Shown piece after piece: positions 7,589 to 16,177 of a stretch of 64,000 nucleotides of DNA. Position 1 is the first letter of the stretch; each line of letters opens with the position of its first letter. Below the pieces are notes generated by a model. The model was not told the origin of the DNA. It saw only the letters and a program-made list of their open reading frames with translations, and made no database searches. The DNA is from Nitrospira sp. bin75 (GTDB taxonomy: Bacteria; Nitrospirota; Nitrospiria; Nitrospirales; UBA8639): positions 32,730-96,729 of the forward strand of contig MPMZ01000003.1 of NCBI GenBank assembly GCA_002238765.1, written 5' to 3'. A program made the translations under genes and the position numbers.

Positions 7589-9166
7589 GTGACGACCATT
7601 TTTACGGATATGATCATCATGGTAGTCGTTGGAGCCATCGGCCTTGGTGCGGGGGTCGTGTTGAACGGGGTGCTTCAACGTACGCGCTTCGCCACGCAAC
7701 GTCGTGAAGCCGAAGACCAACTGCTCCAATTAACGCAGTCGGCGGAACGCGAAGCCGAGCATATTGTCAAGGAAGCGAAGATTGAAGCGAAGGATCTCGT
7801 ATTCCAAGCCAAAGCTCAACTGGAAAAGACGGAAAAAGAAAAACGGAGCGAGTTGCAGTGGGTGGAAAAACGCGTCGGGCAACGTGAAGAAGGATTGGAA
7901 AGAAAAATCGCGAATTTTGATCGTCGCGAGGAGGAATTTCGCAAGAGAGAACGTACCGTCTCGGATCGGGAAGTGTCGTTGGCGAATCAAGAACGGGCGT
8001 GTGAACAAACGATACGGGAACATCGCGAGGCCTTGGAGCGGGTGGCCGGGTTGACCACGGAAGAAGGCAAGCGACAACTGCTGGCCGAGATTGAAGGTGA
8101 GGTTCGCTTGGAAGCCACGGGCCTGATGAAGCGGATCCTTGAAGAAGCTCGGGAAACGGCGGACCGGGAAGCCCAGCAAATCGTGACCAACGCGATTCAA
8201 CGGATCACTCGTGATTACGTCAATGAAGCCACCATCTCGGTGGTGGCCCTGGCCAGTGACGGGATGAAGGGGCGCATCATCGGACGGGAAGGCCGGAACA
8301 TTCGAGCCCTGGAAGCGGCCACGGGGGTGGATTTGATCGTCGATGAAACCCCGGAAGCCGTCATCGTTTCCGGGTTCGATCCTTTGCGACGAGAGGTTGC
8401 CAAAATCTCGCTCGAACGGTTGATGCAGGATGGTCGCATCCATCCGACGCGGATTGAAGAGGTCGTGGAAAAGGTCAAAGGCGACCTCGAGAAAGTGATG
8501 CGGGAAGAAGCCGAAAAGGTGATCTTCGAGGTCGGACTTTCGGATTTTCATCCCGAGATCGTGAAACTCCTGGGTCGGTTACGCTACCGGACCAGCTACG
8601 GACAGAATAATTTGTATCATGCCCGTGAGGCGTCGTATATCTGCGGCATCATGGCGGCGGAATTGGGCTTGGATATCAAGTTGGCCAAACGTGGGGCGCT
8701 GTTGCACGACATCGGGAAAGTGGTGAGCCACGAAGAAGAGGGCACGCATGCGATGTTGGGCGCCGAAATTGCGAAGAAGTACGGCGAGTCCGAAAAAGTC
8801 GTGAATGCGATTGCCGCACACCATGAACAGGTGGACCCGATTTGCCCGGAATCCGTGTTGGTCGCGGCGGCGGAAGCCTTGTCTGCCGCCAGGCCCGGTG
8901 CGCGACGCGAAACGCTGGAAGCTTACGTGAAACGATTGGAAAAATTGGAAGGCTTGGCCGTGGGCTATGAGGGCGTGGATAAAGCCTATGCCATTCAGGC
9001 CGGGCGGGAAGTGCGCGTGATTGTTCGACAGGAAAAACTGTCCGACAATGAAGCCCTTGTTCTGTCTCGTGACCTGTCCAAGAAAATCGAACAAGAAATG
9101 ACGTACCCCGGTCAGATTAAAGTGACGGTGATTCGGGAAAGTCGATTCGTCGAATTTGCCAAATAG
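7589..9166 (+). CDS. rny: Ribonuclease Y
   Basis: Membrane-anchored endoribonuclease that starts mRNA decay. 525 residues with the classic order: N-terminal membrane helix (about residues 7-25), long charged coiled coil (about 30-210), KH RNA-binding domain with GRIIGREGRNIRALE near residue 228, and HD hydrolase domain with LLHDIGK near residue 372 and AAHHEQVDP. The start at GTG 7589 follows GAGAAGGGG. ymdB follows immediately, as in many genomes with RNase Y. Confidence 0.97.
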   Translation: MTTIFTDMIIMVVVGAIGLGAGVVLNGVLQRTRFATQRREAEDQLLQLTQSAEREAEHIVKEAKIEAKDLVFQAKAQLEKTEKEKRSELQWVEKRVGQREEGLERKIANFDRREEEFRKRERTVSDREVSLANQERACEQTIREHREALERVAGLTTEEGKRQLLAEIEGEVRLEATGLMKRILEEARETADREAQQIVTNAIQRITRDYVNEATISVVALASDGMKGRIIGREGRNIRALEAATGVDLIVDETPEAVIVSGFDPLRREVAKISLERLMQDGRIHPTRIEEVVEKVKGDLEKVMREEAEKVIFEVGLSDFHPEIVKLLGRLRYRTSYGQNNLYHAREASYICGIMAAELGLDIKLAKRGALLHDIGKVVSHEEEGTHAMLGAEIAKKYGESEKVVNAIAAHHEQVDPICPESVLVAAAEALSAARPGARRETLEAYVKRLEKLEGLAVGYEGVDKAYAIQAGREVRVIVRQEKLSDNEALVLSRDLSKKIEQEMTYPGQIKVTVIRESRFVEFAK

Positions 9167-9197
9167 CGAAGACGGGCAACGGGAAGCGGTTGAATTT

Positions 9198-9977
9198 GTG
9201 GTTGTGTTGTTTATCGGTGACATTGTTGGTGAACCGGGACGGCGTAGCGTCACCCAGAATATCCATCGGGTGAGCGAACAGTATCGCGTCGATATTGTGG
9301 TCGGGAACGCCGAGAACGTGGCCGGCGGATTCGGCGTTACGGCTGACTTGGCCAATGATTTGTTCGACCTGGGGTTTTCGGCACTCACGACGGGCAATCA
9401 CGTCTGGGATAAGAAGGAAATGGTGGACTATATTCGCAAGGAGCCCAGGATCCTGCGCCCGGCCAATTATCCCGACGGGACGCCCGGGCACGGGTCGTTC
9501 GTCATTGACCGGCCGAATGGCGAGAAAATCGGTCTGGTCCAGGTCATGGGCCGGGCGTTCATGCCGGCGCTCGATTGTCCCTTTCAGGTGGTCAAACGCG
9601 AAGTCGCAAAGCTGCAAGCTCAGACGCCCTGCATTATCGTGGATATGCACGCGGAAACGACGGCGGAGAAGATGGCCATGGGACATTTTCTGGACGGCCA
9701 AGTGACGGCCGTCGTGGGCACGCATACGCACGTGCAAACCGCGGATGAGCAGATCCTGCCCAAGGGGACGGCCTATTTGACGGATATCGGGATGACCGGT
9801 CCCGTCAATTCCGTGATCGGCATGAAAAAAGAACTCGTGATCGACAAATTTCTCACGCAGATGCCCAGACGCTTTGAAGTCGCCTCCGGCCCGGCGGTGC
9901 TGGGTGCGACCGTGATCGAACTGGACCCCTCAACCGGAAGAGCCACCGGCATCCAACGCGTGCGAGAAATCGCGTAA
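9198..9977 (+). CDS. ymdB: YmdB-family metallophosphoesterase
   Basis: Member of the small calcineurin-like phosphoesterase family (TIGR00282) that includes B. subtilis YmdB, which hydrolyses 2',3'-cAMP and interacts with RNase Y. Metal ligands are visible in FIGDIVGEPGRR, GNAENVAGGFG, TTGNHVWD, DMHAETTAEK and VVGTHTHVQTAD. I prefer GTG 9198 because family members begin just before LFIGDIVG; a TTG at 9156 would overlap rny. Directly downstream of rny, supporting a joint RNA-processing or signalling role. Confidence 0.88.
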   Translation: MVVLFIGDIVGEPGRRSVTQNIHRVSEQYRVDIVVGNAENVAGGFGVTADLANDLFDLGFSALTTGNHVWDKKEMVDYIRKEPRILRPANYPDGTPGHGSFVIDRPNGEKIGLVQVMGRAFMPALDCPFQVVKREVAKLQAQTPCIIVDMHAETTAEKMAMGHFLDGQVTAVVGTHTHVQTADEQILPKGTAYLTDIGMTGPVNSVIGMKKELVIDKFLTQMPRRFEVASGPAVLGATVIELDPSTGRATGIQRVREIA

Positions 9978-9994
9978 CGCGACGCTTCTGACTC

Positions 9995-11338
9995 GTGTCT
10001 GCTTCTCCCCCGACTGTTTATACGGTTACCCAACTGACGACGAGCATTCGCGCGACCCTGGAACACGCGTTTCCGGACGTGTGGGTCGAAGGCGAAGTGT
10101 CGAATCTCCGGATCCCGTCCTCCGGGCACGTCTATTTTTCCCTGAACGATCAGGAAAGCCAAATCCGGGCGGTCCTCTTTCGCCGTATGGCCGCGGCGCT
10201 TTCGTTCAAGGTCGAAAACGGTCTCACGGTGCTGGCAAAAGGCTGCGTCAGCGTCTATGAACCGAGAGGCGACTATCAGCTTCTTCTGGAGTATCTCGAG
10301 CCCAAGGGCATCGGTGCTCTGCAGGTGGCCTTTGAACAACGCAAAAAACAATTCGAGCAGGAAGGGTTGTTTGATCCCGCGCGCAAGCGCTCCCTTCCGT
10401 TTCTCCCTCGTCGCGTCGGGGTGATTACGTCCGGCACGGGGGCCGCGTTGCACGATATCGTGACGGTGATGCACCGGCGATGCCCGGTCATCGGCATCCA
10501 CCTGTTTCCCGTGGCCGTGCAGGGGCCCGGTGCCGCGCAGCAGATCGCGGATGCCGTTCGGCTGGCCAATCACCACACGGACCTCGACGTGCTCATTGTC
10601 GGAAGAGGGGGAGGGTCATGGGAAGATCTCTGGAGCTTTAATGAAGAAGTCGTGGTTCGTGCCATCGCCGGCTCTCGTATTCCGGTGATTTCGGCGGTGG
10701 GCCATGAAATCGATTTCACGTTATCGGATTTTGTCGCTGATTATCGAGCCCCGACGCCTTCGGCCGCGGCGGAATCCGTTTCTCCCGTTCTGGTCGACTT
10801 GATTGAAGGCATACGGGAAAAGCACGCGAGACTGGGCCAGACCATGCGCGGCACCCTGAGGGGGCACAGGCATCAGGTGGCGTTGGCCTTGTCCAGGCTT
10901 CCCGTTCCTTCGCAAATCCTCCAACGTCAGGTGCAACGCGTTGATGAGCTCGGTTTCCGTCTTGGGGGCGGCATACGGGTCATGCTGGCGACGGTGCGGC
11001 CGAAACTGGCGGTGTTGGCCGCGGGGCTGGAAAGGGCCGGCCCTGGCCAATCGTGGCAACGGGGAAACCTGATGTTGCCCCAGCTTCTTCGACGTCTCTC
11101 CAGGGCCATGCCGTGGGTGATTGCCGGGAAAAAACATCAGTTGCGAACCGTGGCCAGCACCCTGGATACCCTGAGTCCTCTCTCGGTTTTGTCTCGCGGG
11201 TACAGCATACTTGAGACTGATCCCGGGGGAATAATCGTGAAGGATGCGCAAACCGTCCAAGTCGGCGACCGGATTCGAGCGCGATTGGCCGAAGGAAGGC
11301 TGTCTTGTCTCGTTGAACAAACGGAGCGGCAATCTTGA
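9995..11338 (+). CDS. xseA: Exodeoxyribonuclease VII large subunit
   Basis: With XseB degrades single-stranded DNA in both directions. 447 residues: N-terminal OB-fold (VWVEGEVSNLRIPSSGHVYF), then the catalytic core with VGVITSGTGAALHDI, DVLIVGRGGGSWEDLWSFN and ISAVGHEIDFTLSDFVAD, all highly conserved, then the long helical C-terminus ending in RGYSIL. Starts at GTG 9995, 17 bases after ymdB. Confidence 0.96.
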   Translation: MSASPPTVYTVTQLTTSIRATLEHAFPDVWVEGEVSNLRIPSSGHVYFSLNDQESQIRAVLFRRMAAALSFKVENGLTVLAKGCVSVYEPRGDYQLLLEYLEPKGIGALQVAFEQRKKQFEQEGLFDPARKRSLPFLPRRVGVITSGTGAALHDIVTVMHRRCPVIGIHLFPVAVQGPGAAQQIADAVRLANHHTDLDVLIVGRGGGSWEDLWSFNEEVVVRAIAGSRIPVISAVGHEIDFTLSDFVADYRAPTPSAAAESVSPVLVDLIEGIREKHARLGQTMRGTLRGHRHQVALALSRLPVPSQILQRQVQRVDELGFRLGGGIRVMLATVRPKLAVLAAGLERAGPGQSWQRGNLMLPQLLRRLSRAMPWVIAGKKHQLRTVASTLDTLSPLSVLSRGYSILETDPGGIIVKDAQTVQVGDRIRARLAEGRLSCLVEQTERQS

Positions 11339-11362
11339 CGTCACGGGAACACCTTGTATAAT
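11335..11362 (+). promoter_or_regulatory. Strong sigma70-type promoter for xseB/tlyA
   Basis: TTGACG (11335-11340), a 16-base spacer and a perfect TATAAT (11357-11362) at the very end of xseA. Transcription would start near 11369, leaving a leader of about 125 bases before xseB. Confidence 0.65.
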
Positions 11363-11493
11363 GCGATTCTTTGCGTCATTGTCTTCTCAGCAGGCCTTCG
11401 CTCTTCTGCAAAAGCGAACCATGGTCGACACCACACAAGACGCGTAGAGAGAATGGAACGTGATTCACCTGACACCAAAGTTCGAAGGTAGGG

Positions 11494-11733
11494 ATGGCAG
11501 CCGTAAAATTTGAAGATGCCTTGGCCAGGCTTGAGACCATCGTCACCGAGTTGGAACGAGGGGATCTCCCGCTGAATGACTCCTTGAAGATGTTTGAAGA
11601 GGGGATCAAGCTCTCCAAAACCTGTCTCAAGATGCTGGATGATGCCGAACGGAAAGTGGAAATCATGGTGCAGGACAAAGATGGCAAAAAACGGGTGGAA
11701 GCGTATTCCGTCGAGGAAGAAGGAACAAGCTGA
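11494..11733 (+). CDS. xseB: Exodeoxyribonuclease VII small subunit
   Basis: Small subunit of ExoVII, needed for assembly with XseA. 79 residues, the usual size. The family core FEDALARLETIVTELERGDL, LNDSLKMFEEGI and a closing helix with KVEIMVQD are present. It is separated from xseA by 155 bases with its own promoter, rather than overlapping as in many genomes. Confidence 0.93.
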   Translation: MAAVKFEDALARLETIVTELERGDLPLNDSLKMFEEGIKLSKTCLKMLDDAERKVEIMVQDKDGKKRVEAYSVEEEGTS

Positions 11734-11820
11734 ACGCCCGCGCTGGCTGAAAGCCAACGGCCCTTCCGGATGACGAATATGATGTGGTCAGTTCCTCGTT
11801 CAGTCAACGAATGAAGGAAC

Positions 11821-12630
11821 ATGTACAAGCCCACATTGATGTCCACCAAGGTCCCCAAACAGCGACTCGACGAAGTGCTGGTCAGACGTCAGTTGGCCGG
11901 CAGCCGGGAGCAGGCGCAGCGGATGATCCTGGCTGGCCTGGTCACGGTGGACGGGGCGCGCGTGGAAAAGCGGGCGACACTCGTTTCAGGGCAAGCGGAC
12001 GTTGCCGTCGAAGGGCCGGCGAGCCCGTTCGTCAGCCGGGGTGGAGACAAACTCTCGGCCGCGTTGGACGCTTTTTTCCTCCGCGTTGCGGACCGGATCG
12101 TCCTGGACGTCGGCGCATCGACGGGCGGGTTTACGCATTGTCTCCTCCAGCACGGGGCCCGTCGAGTCTATGCCGTGGACGTGGGGTATGGGCAATTGGA
12201 TTGGCGCCTCAGAAACGATCAGCGAGTCGTCGTCCTCGAGCGCTGTAACATCAGGCATCTCGATTGTGCAGCCGTTCCCGAGCCCATCCAATTGGCCGTC
12301 ATCGACGTCTCCTTTATTTCGCTCCGCTTGGTGTTGCCTTGTGTGGTCAAATTTCTGGCGGCCGGGGCGACGGTCCTTGCGCTAGTCAAACCGCAATTTG
12401 AAGCCGGCATGAAGCAGGTGGGGCGGGGCGGCGTGGTTCGAAATGATACGATCCGGCAGGAAGTGGCCAGGCGTATCCAGGACATGGCGCAACAACTGGG
12501 ATTTGATTGCCTCGGGCTGTTCGATTCCCCCGTGCAGGGGAAAAAAGGGAATCGCGAAATTTTTTTGGGTCTGCGATGGCCGGGTTCGGATTCGGCGACC
12601 GCATCTCCGCAACCTGAGGACGTGGCATGA
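11821..12630 (+). CDS. tlyA: TlyA family rRNA 2'-O-methyltransferase
   Basis: Predicted S-adenosylmethionine-dependent ribose methyltransferase; M. tuberculosis TlyA modifies 16S and 23S rRNA. 269 residues: N-terminal S4 RNA-binding domain (RLDEVLVRRQLAGSREQAQ), then a Rossmann methyltransferase with DVGASTGGFTHCLLQ, AVDVGYGQLDWRLR, DVSFISLRLV and LVKPQFEAG. An alternative start at ATG 11839 would remove six residues. It ends in an ATGA overlap with the epimerase gene. The isoprenoid genes that often sit between xseB and tlyA are absent here. Confidence 0.92.
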   Translation: MYKPTLMSTKVPKQRLDEVLVRRQLAGSREQAQRMILAGLVTVDGARVEKRATLVSGQADVAVEGPASPFVSRGGDKLSAALDAFFLRVADRIVLDVGASTGGFTHCLLQHGARRVYAVDVGYGQLDWRLRNDQRVVVLERCNIRHLDCAAVPEPIQLAVIDVSFISLRLVLPCVVKFLAAGATVLALVKPQFEAGMKQVGRGGVVRNDTIRQEVARRIQDMAQQLGFDCLGLFDSPVQGKKGNREIFLGLRWPGSDSATASPQPEDVA

Positions 12631-13559
12631 ATATTCTAGTTACGGGCGGTGCGGGATTTATCGGGTCTCATATCGTAGACCAGTTTGTCGGGGAGGGGCA
12701 TCGCGTCTCCGTGATCGACGATCTCTCTACGGGGAAACGGAAGCAGGTTCACCGCAAGGCTGTCTTCTACAAATTGGACGTGTGCAGTCCACGCGTGGAA
12801 AAAGTGTTCAAGAAAGAGCGTCCTCTCGCCATCGTGCACCTGGCCGCTCAAATGAACGTCCGAAAGTCGACGGAGGATCCCGTCTTCGACGCGCAAGTGA
12901 ACATTGTGGGCATCCTCCGGCTTCTGGAGTTGGCCGTCCGGTACGGCGCCAGAAAAATTCTGTTTGCCTCGTCCGGCGGCACGGTGTACGGCGAGCAGGA
13001 GGCGTTTCCGGCTTCGGAATCCCATCCCACGCGCCCGCTGTCCCCGTACGGGATCAGTAAACTCACCTGTGAATACTATCTCGAGTACTATCGCCACGTG
13101 GCCGGCCTGAAATACGTGGCCCTCCGGCTGGCCAATGTGTATGGCCCGAGACAGAATGCCGACGGTGAAGCCGGCGTGGTCGCGATTTTCACGCAGCAAA
13201 TGCTGGCGGGCGAACAACCCCGGATTAACGGGAACGGGTTACAGACGCGGGATTACGTTTACGTCGGAGACGTGGTGGACGCGGTGCGGGCGGCATTGGA
13301 CCCATCGGTCGAGGGAATTTTCAACGTCGGGACCGGAATCGAGACGACGGTGAACGAGATCTTCACCCGGCTGAAAGAACTGACGAACACCGAGTGCCGG
13401 GAAATCTACGGTCCCGAGAAAAAAGGCGAGCAAATGCGCAGTGCGCTGGATGCAGGCAAACTGGAGAAAGAGACGGACTGGGCGCCGGGCGTGTCCCTCT
13501 CGGAAGGCTTGGATGAGACGGTGAAGTTTTTTCAGCAACAGAAGCGCCGGCGCTTCTGA
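12627..13559 (+). CDS. NAD-dependent sugar-nucleotide epimerase/dehydratase
   Basis: Extended short-chain dehydrogenase acting on nucleotide sugars, most like UDP-glucose 4-epimerases. 310 residues: NAD-binding TGGAGFIGSH at the N-terminus, HLAAQMNVRKS, the catalytic Ser region SSGGTVYG, the active-site YGISK, LRLANVYGPRQ and RDYVYVGDVVDA. The substrate cannot be told from sequence; GalE-like or UDP-glucuronate/GalNAc epimerases are possible. Translationally coupled to tlyA by a 4-base overlap. Confidence 0.85.
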   Translation: MNILVTGGAGFIGSHIVDQFVGEGHRVSVIDDLSTGKRKQVHRKAVFYKLDVCSPRVEKVFKKERPLAIVHLAAQMNVRKSTEDPVFDAQVNIVGILRLLELAVRYGARKILFASSGGTVYGEQEAFPASESHPTRPLSPYGISKLTCEYYLEYYRHVAGLKYVALRLANVYGPRQNADGEAGVVAIFTQQMLAGEQPRINGNGLQTRDYVYVGDVVDAVRAALDPSVEGIFNVGTGIETTVNEIFTRLKELTNTECREIYGPEKKGEQMRSALDAGKLEKETDWAPGVSLSEGLDETVKFFQQQKRRRF

Positions 13560-13577
13560 CCGGCGCTTGACTGATGA

Positions 13578-13898
13578 TCAATAACGCGGAACCGAATGGT
13601 CGATTTCAACGGACCAGGCTTCAATGCCCCCGACCAGGTTTTTCACGTTGGAGAATCCTTGCTGGAGGAGAAATCCCACGGCGTCGGCGCTGCGCATGCC
13701 TTTATGACACAAGGCCACGATTTCATCGGCCGGGTCGAGTTGATTGAGCGATTGGGGTAACGTGCCCAAGGGAATGAGCGTGGACCCTTCAATCCTGGCC
13801 ATGGAAAATTCATGCGGTTCCCGAACGTCCAATAAGAACACCTTATCCCCTTTATCCAAGCGATCCTTCAGTTCTCGTACGGTAATGGTATAACTCAT
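13578..13898 (-). CDS. Rhodanese-like sulfurtransferase
   Basis: Single-domain rhodanese, predicted to move sulfane sulfur via a cysteine persulfide. 106 residues: ITVRELKDRLDKGDKVFLLDVREPHEF at the start and the active-site loop CHKGMRSADA with the catalytic Cys. No signal peptide, so cytoplasmic. The start at 13898 has an ideal AGGAGG ribosome site. A longer upstream extension on the same strand is open but not needed. Convergent with the epimerase gene. Confidence 0.92.
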   Translation of the reverse strand: MSYTITVRELKDRLDKGDKVFLLDVREPHEFSMARIEGSTLIPLGTLPQSLNQLDPADEIVALCHKGMRSADAVGFLLQQGFSNVKNLVGGIEAWSVEIDHSVPRY

Positions 13899-13921
13899 CT
13901 GCAGACCTCCTTTAAAAAAAT

Positions 13922-13951
13922 ATGATAGTCTTGGCAGTGAGCCGGTGTCAA
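13922..13951 (-). promoter_or_regulatory. Rhodanese gene promoter
   Basis: On the minus strand TTGACA (13951-13946), 18-base spacer, TATCAT (13927-13922), about 25 bases upstream of the gene start. Confidence 0.55.
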
Positions 13952-14041
13952 TTCGCGTTTGTGGCCCGTCATTGCAGGAACTTTTATTGACAGAATGAAG
14001 GGCTAGAGAGGGGAACCATGCAAAGAAGGGGTTGTCCGTTT

Positions 14042-14114
14042 TCTCCCCTTTGTCAGGGGAAGGCAGGTGGTGTAGAGCCACCCGTTCCTGGTGCACGGGG
14101 TTTTGCCGTCTTGG
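14042..14114. repeat. Dispersed intergenic repeat, half copy
   Basis: About 72 bases closely similar to the left half of the element at 55527-55649: both run from CTCCCCTTTGT through TAGAGCCA and CCCGT to GCC(A/G)TCTTGG. It lies just upstream of asnS. An in-frame upstream extension of asnS reads through this repeat, which argues for the later asnS start. Confidence 0.65.
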
Positions 14115-14151
14115 TTGCCGCCTCCGGCCCGATGAAGGCGCAGATGCCGGC

Positions 14152-15450
14152 ATGAGCATTCCGATCGTTTCCGTCTCTCATATTGCTGAAGTGGTGGGGC
14201 AAGAGGTTTGTCTCCGGGGATGGGTTCGGCATCATCGCTCGAGCGGCAAACTGCAGTTTCTCACGCTGAGGGACGGGTCCGGGGATATCCAGGCCATTTT
14301 GAGCAAAGGAACGCTGGGGGAGGAACAATTCGGTCTCGCGAATCAATTGACCCAGGAATCCTCCCTGTTGGTCACCGGCGTGCCGCGTGCGGAGGCGCGG
14401 GCTCCGGGTGGGTATGAAATCGAGGTGACCGCCTTCGAGATCATTCACCTTTCCGAGCCGTTTCCGATTCAACCCAAAGAGCATGGCGTCGGGTTTCTGA
14501 TGGACCACCGCCACCTCTGGCTTCGTTCGACTCGGCAACAGGCCATCCTGAAAATCCGGCACGCGATCATCAAGGCCTGCCGGGACTTTTTCGACGAACG
14601 GGAGTTTGTCCTGTTTGACGCGCCTATTTTTACGCCGAATGCGTGCGAGGGAACGACCACCCTTTTTCAAACGCAATATTTCGAGGAGACGGCCTACTTG
14701 ACGCAGAGCGGGCAATTGTACGGGGAAGCGGCCGCCGCGGCCTTCGGAAAGGTGTACTGCTTCGGCCCGACGTTTCGGGCCGAGCAATCCAAGACCCGCC
14801 GTCATTTGATGGAGTTTTGGATGGTGGAGCCTGAAATGGCGTTTGCGGAATTGCCCGACGCAATGGACTTGGCGGAGGCATTCGTGGCAATGGTGGTGGA
14901 ACGGGTCCTGGAGAACTGCCGGAATGAATTACAGGTGTTGGAACGGGACGTGTCCAAATTGGAAGCGGTCGTCCCGCCCTTCCCGCGACTCACCTATGAT
15001 GAAGCGGTTCTGCGCTTGCAGGGCCTGGGGTCGTCGATACAGGCCGGCGAGGATTTCGGCGCGGACGATGAAACCACCTTGTCCAATCAGTTTGAGAAAC
15101 CCGTCCTGGTGCATCGGTATCCCGCGGCAATCAAGGCGTTTTATATGCAACCCGACCCCGACAATTCCAACCGGGCGCTGTGCATGGATATGTTGGCTCC
15201 TGAAGGATACGGTGAAATTATCGGAGGCGGGCAACGCATCCATGATTACCGGACGCTGGCCACACGCTTGCAGGACCATCAACTGGCAGAGGAAGCCTTC
15301 CGGTGGTATCTGGACCTGCGGCGCTACGGGTCCGTGCCCCATGCCGGGTTCGGCATGGGCATTGAGCGCGCCGTGGCCTGGATTTGCGGCCTCGCCCACG
15401 TACGCGAAACCATTCCCTTTCCCCGCATGCTCTACCGCCTGTACCCGTAG
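14152..15450 (+). CDS. asnS: Asparaginyl-tRNA synthetase
   Basis: Charges tRNA-Asn with asparagine; class IIb. 432 residues: N-terminal OB anticodon-binding domain ([18 protein letters not shown]), motif 2 region [20 protein letters not shown] followed by MVEPEMAF (the AsnRS-type sequence), and motif 3 [16 protein letters not shown]. The C-terminus [11 protein letters not shown] is typical. The start at ATG 14152 matches the expected N-terminus. Confidence 0.95.
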   Translation: MSIPIVSVSHIAEVVGQEVCLRGWVRHHRSSGKLQFLTLRDGSGDIQAILSKGTLGEEQFGLANQLTQESSLLVTGVPRAEARAPGGYEIEVTAFEIIHLSEPFPIQPKEHGVGFLMDHRHLWLRSTRQQAILKIRHAIIKACRDFFDEREFVLFDAPIFTPNACEGTTTLFQTQYFEETAYLTQSGQLYGEAAAAAFGKVYCFGPTFRAEQSKTRRHLMEFWMVEPEMAFAELPDAMDLAEAFVAMVVERVLENCRNELQVLERDVSKLEAVVPPFPRLTYDEAVLRLQGLGSSIQAGEDFGADDETTLSNQFEKPVLVHRYPAAIKAFYMQPDPDNSNRALCMDMLAPEGYGEIIGGGQRIHDYRTLATRLQDHQLAEEAFRWYLDLRRYGSVPHAGFGMGIERAVAWICGLAHVRETIPFPRMLYRLYP

Positions 15451-15482
15451 CCTTGAGAGAAAGCCTCGCCCCTGGTGGGAGA

Positions 15483-15506
15483 GCCTGTCCTGAGCTTGTC
15501 GAAGGG
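15483..15506. repeat. CTGTCCTGAGCTTGTCGAAGG repeat
   Basis: Single copy of the CCTGTCCTGAGC-TTGTCGAAGG unit also found at 3840-3953 and 15802-15861. Intergenic. Confidence 0.6.
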
Positions 15507-15537
15507 GGCAGGGTGAGGGGGAAGTCGGATCTCGTAG

Positions 15538-15565
15538 GTCGGGTTAGTCGAAGGCGTAACCCGAC
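15538..15565. repeat. Palindromic REP-like repeat
   Basis: A perfect 9-bp inverted repeat GTCGGGTTA / TAACCCGAC around a 10-base loop GTCGAAGGCG. The same arms bound the composite repeat at 3840-3953. Confidence 0.65.
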
Positions 15566-15660
15566 ACTCCCAACTGGATCGAACGCGTGAATCCCCTGCC
15601 CCCCTTCCTGGCCGTCGTCACGCGGTCGGTGCCGTTTCCACGGTTTTTGCAAGCGGTTGA

Positions 15661-15754
15661 TTTTGTACAATTTGCGAAGTTTTGTACATTTTGTAACATT
15701 TGTAACAAATTTTAACTTTTGTACGCTTTGTACAATTCACCGCGTTTTGTAAAT
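15661..15754. repeat. Periodic TTTTGTACA array
   Basis: Seven close matches to (T/A/C)TTTGTA(C/A) start at 15661, 15680, 15689, 15698, 15717, 15726 and 15745. The gaps are 19, 9, 9, 19, 9 and 19, so every match falls on a 9-10 bp grid. The empty slots hold degenerate units such as ATTTGCGAAG and AAATTTTAAC. Two units contain the palindrome TTGTACAA. It stands out in a 60% GC genome as about 95 bases of AT-rich sequence. Function unknown. Confidence 0.65.
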
Positions 15755-15801
15755 TTTTCGTCATTCAACGCTGAATTTGTCACGTTAATCGCCTCTCCGC
15801 T

Positions 15802-15861
15802 GTCGGGTTACGCTACGCCTGTCCTGAGCGTAGTCGAAGGGCATCCCGACCTGCACGCCTA
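15802..15861. repeat. Dispersed intergenic repeat copy
   Basis: GTCGGGTTACGCTACGC, then the CTGTCCTGAGCG unit, then CCCGACCTGC and GCCTACC. It matches the outer parts of the copy at 3840-3953, lacking the inner duplication. Confidence 0.65.
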
Positions 15862-15905
15862 CCCGCATGGAAGAAGGCGCGTTGGGGCATGTCCCTGCCT
15901 GTAGG

Positions 15906-15949
15906 GGACGGCCTGCGCCTGCCCTGAGCGAAGCCGAAGGGTGCCGTCC
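15906..15949. repeat. Degenerate repeat with GGACGGC/GCCGTCC arms
   Basis: The inverted arms GGACGGC (15906-15912) and GCCGTCC (15943-15949) enclose a CTGCCCTGAGCGAAGCCGAAGG unit, a diverged member of the same repeat family. Confidence 0.55.
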
Positions 15950-16139
15950 ATCAGGATCGCGCGGCTCCGAAGCCACGACCTCTATCCCCCCTCACCCCAG
16001 CCCTCTCCCGCGTTGGGGAGAGGGTTTAGATTTCTTCTCTTTTACAGGGACTTTCCCCGATTAAATCCGCGTAACTTTATTGGGTAGCAGGAACTTCAGG
16101 CGTCTTGGCTCGCCAATAGCAGTAAGTGTTTGATTTTTC

Positions 16140-16167
16140 TTGACAAAATTGTGAATACGAGTATAGT
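16140..16167 (+). promoter_or_regulatory. Main promoter of the dcw cluster
   Basis: A perfect TTGACA (16140-16145), a 16-base spacer and TATAGT (16162-16167). The predicted start near 16174 lies directly before the GTGG boxes and 56 bases before rsmH. Confidence 0.75.
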
Positions 16168-16177
16168 TTGCCCGTTA

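Noticed and set aside
7106..7729. A 207-codon minus-strand open frame between zapA and rny
   Set aside because: No recognisable domain, no ribosome site, odd composition, and it overlaps the start of rny and the RNA-like fold.
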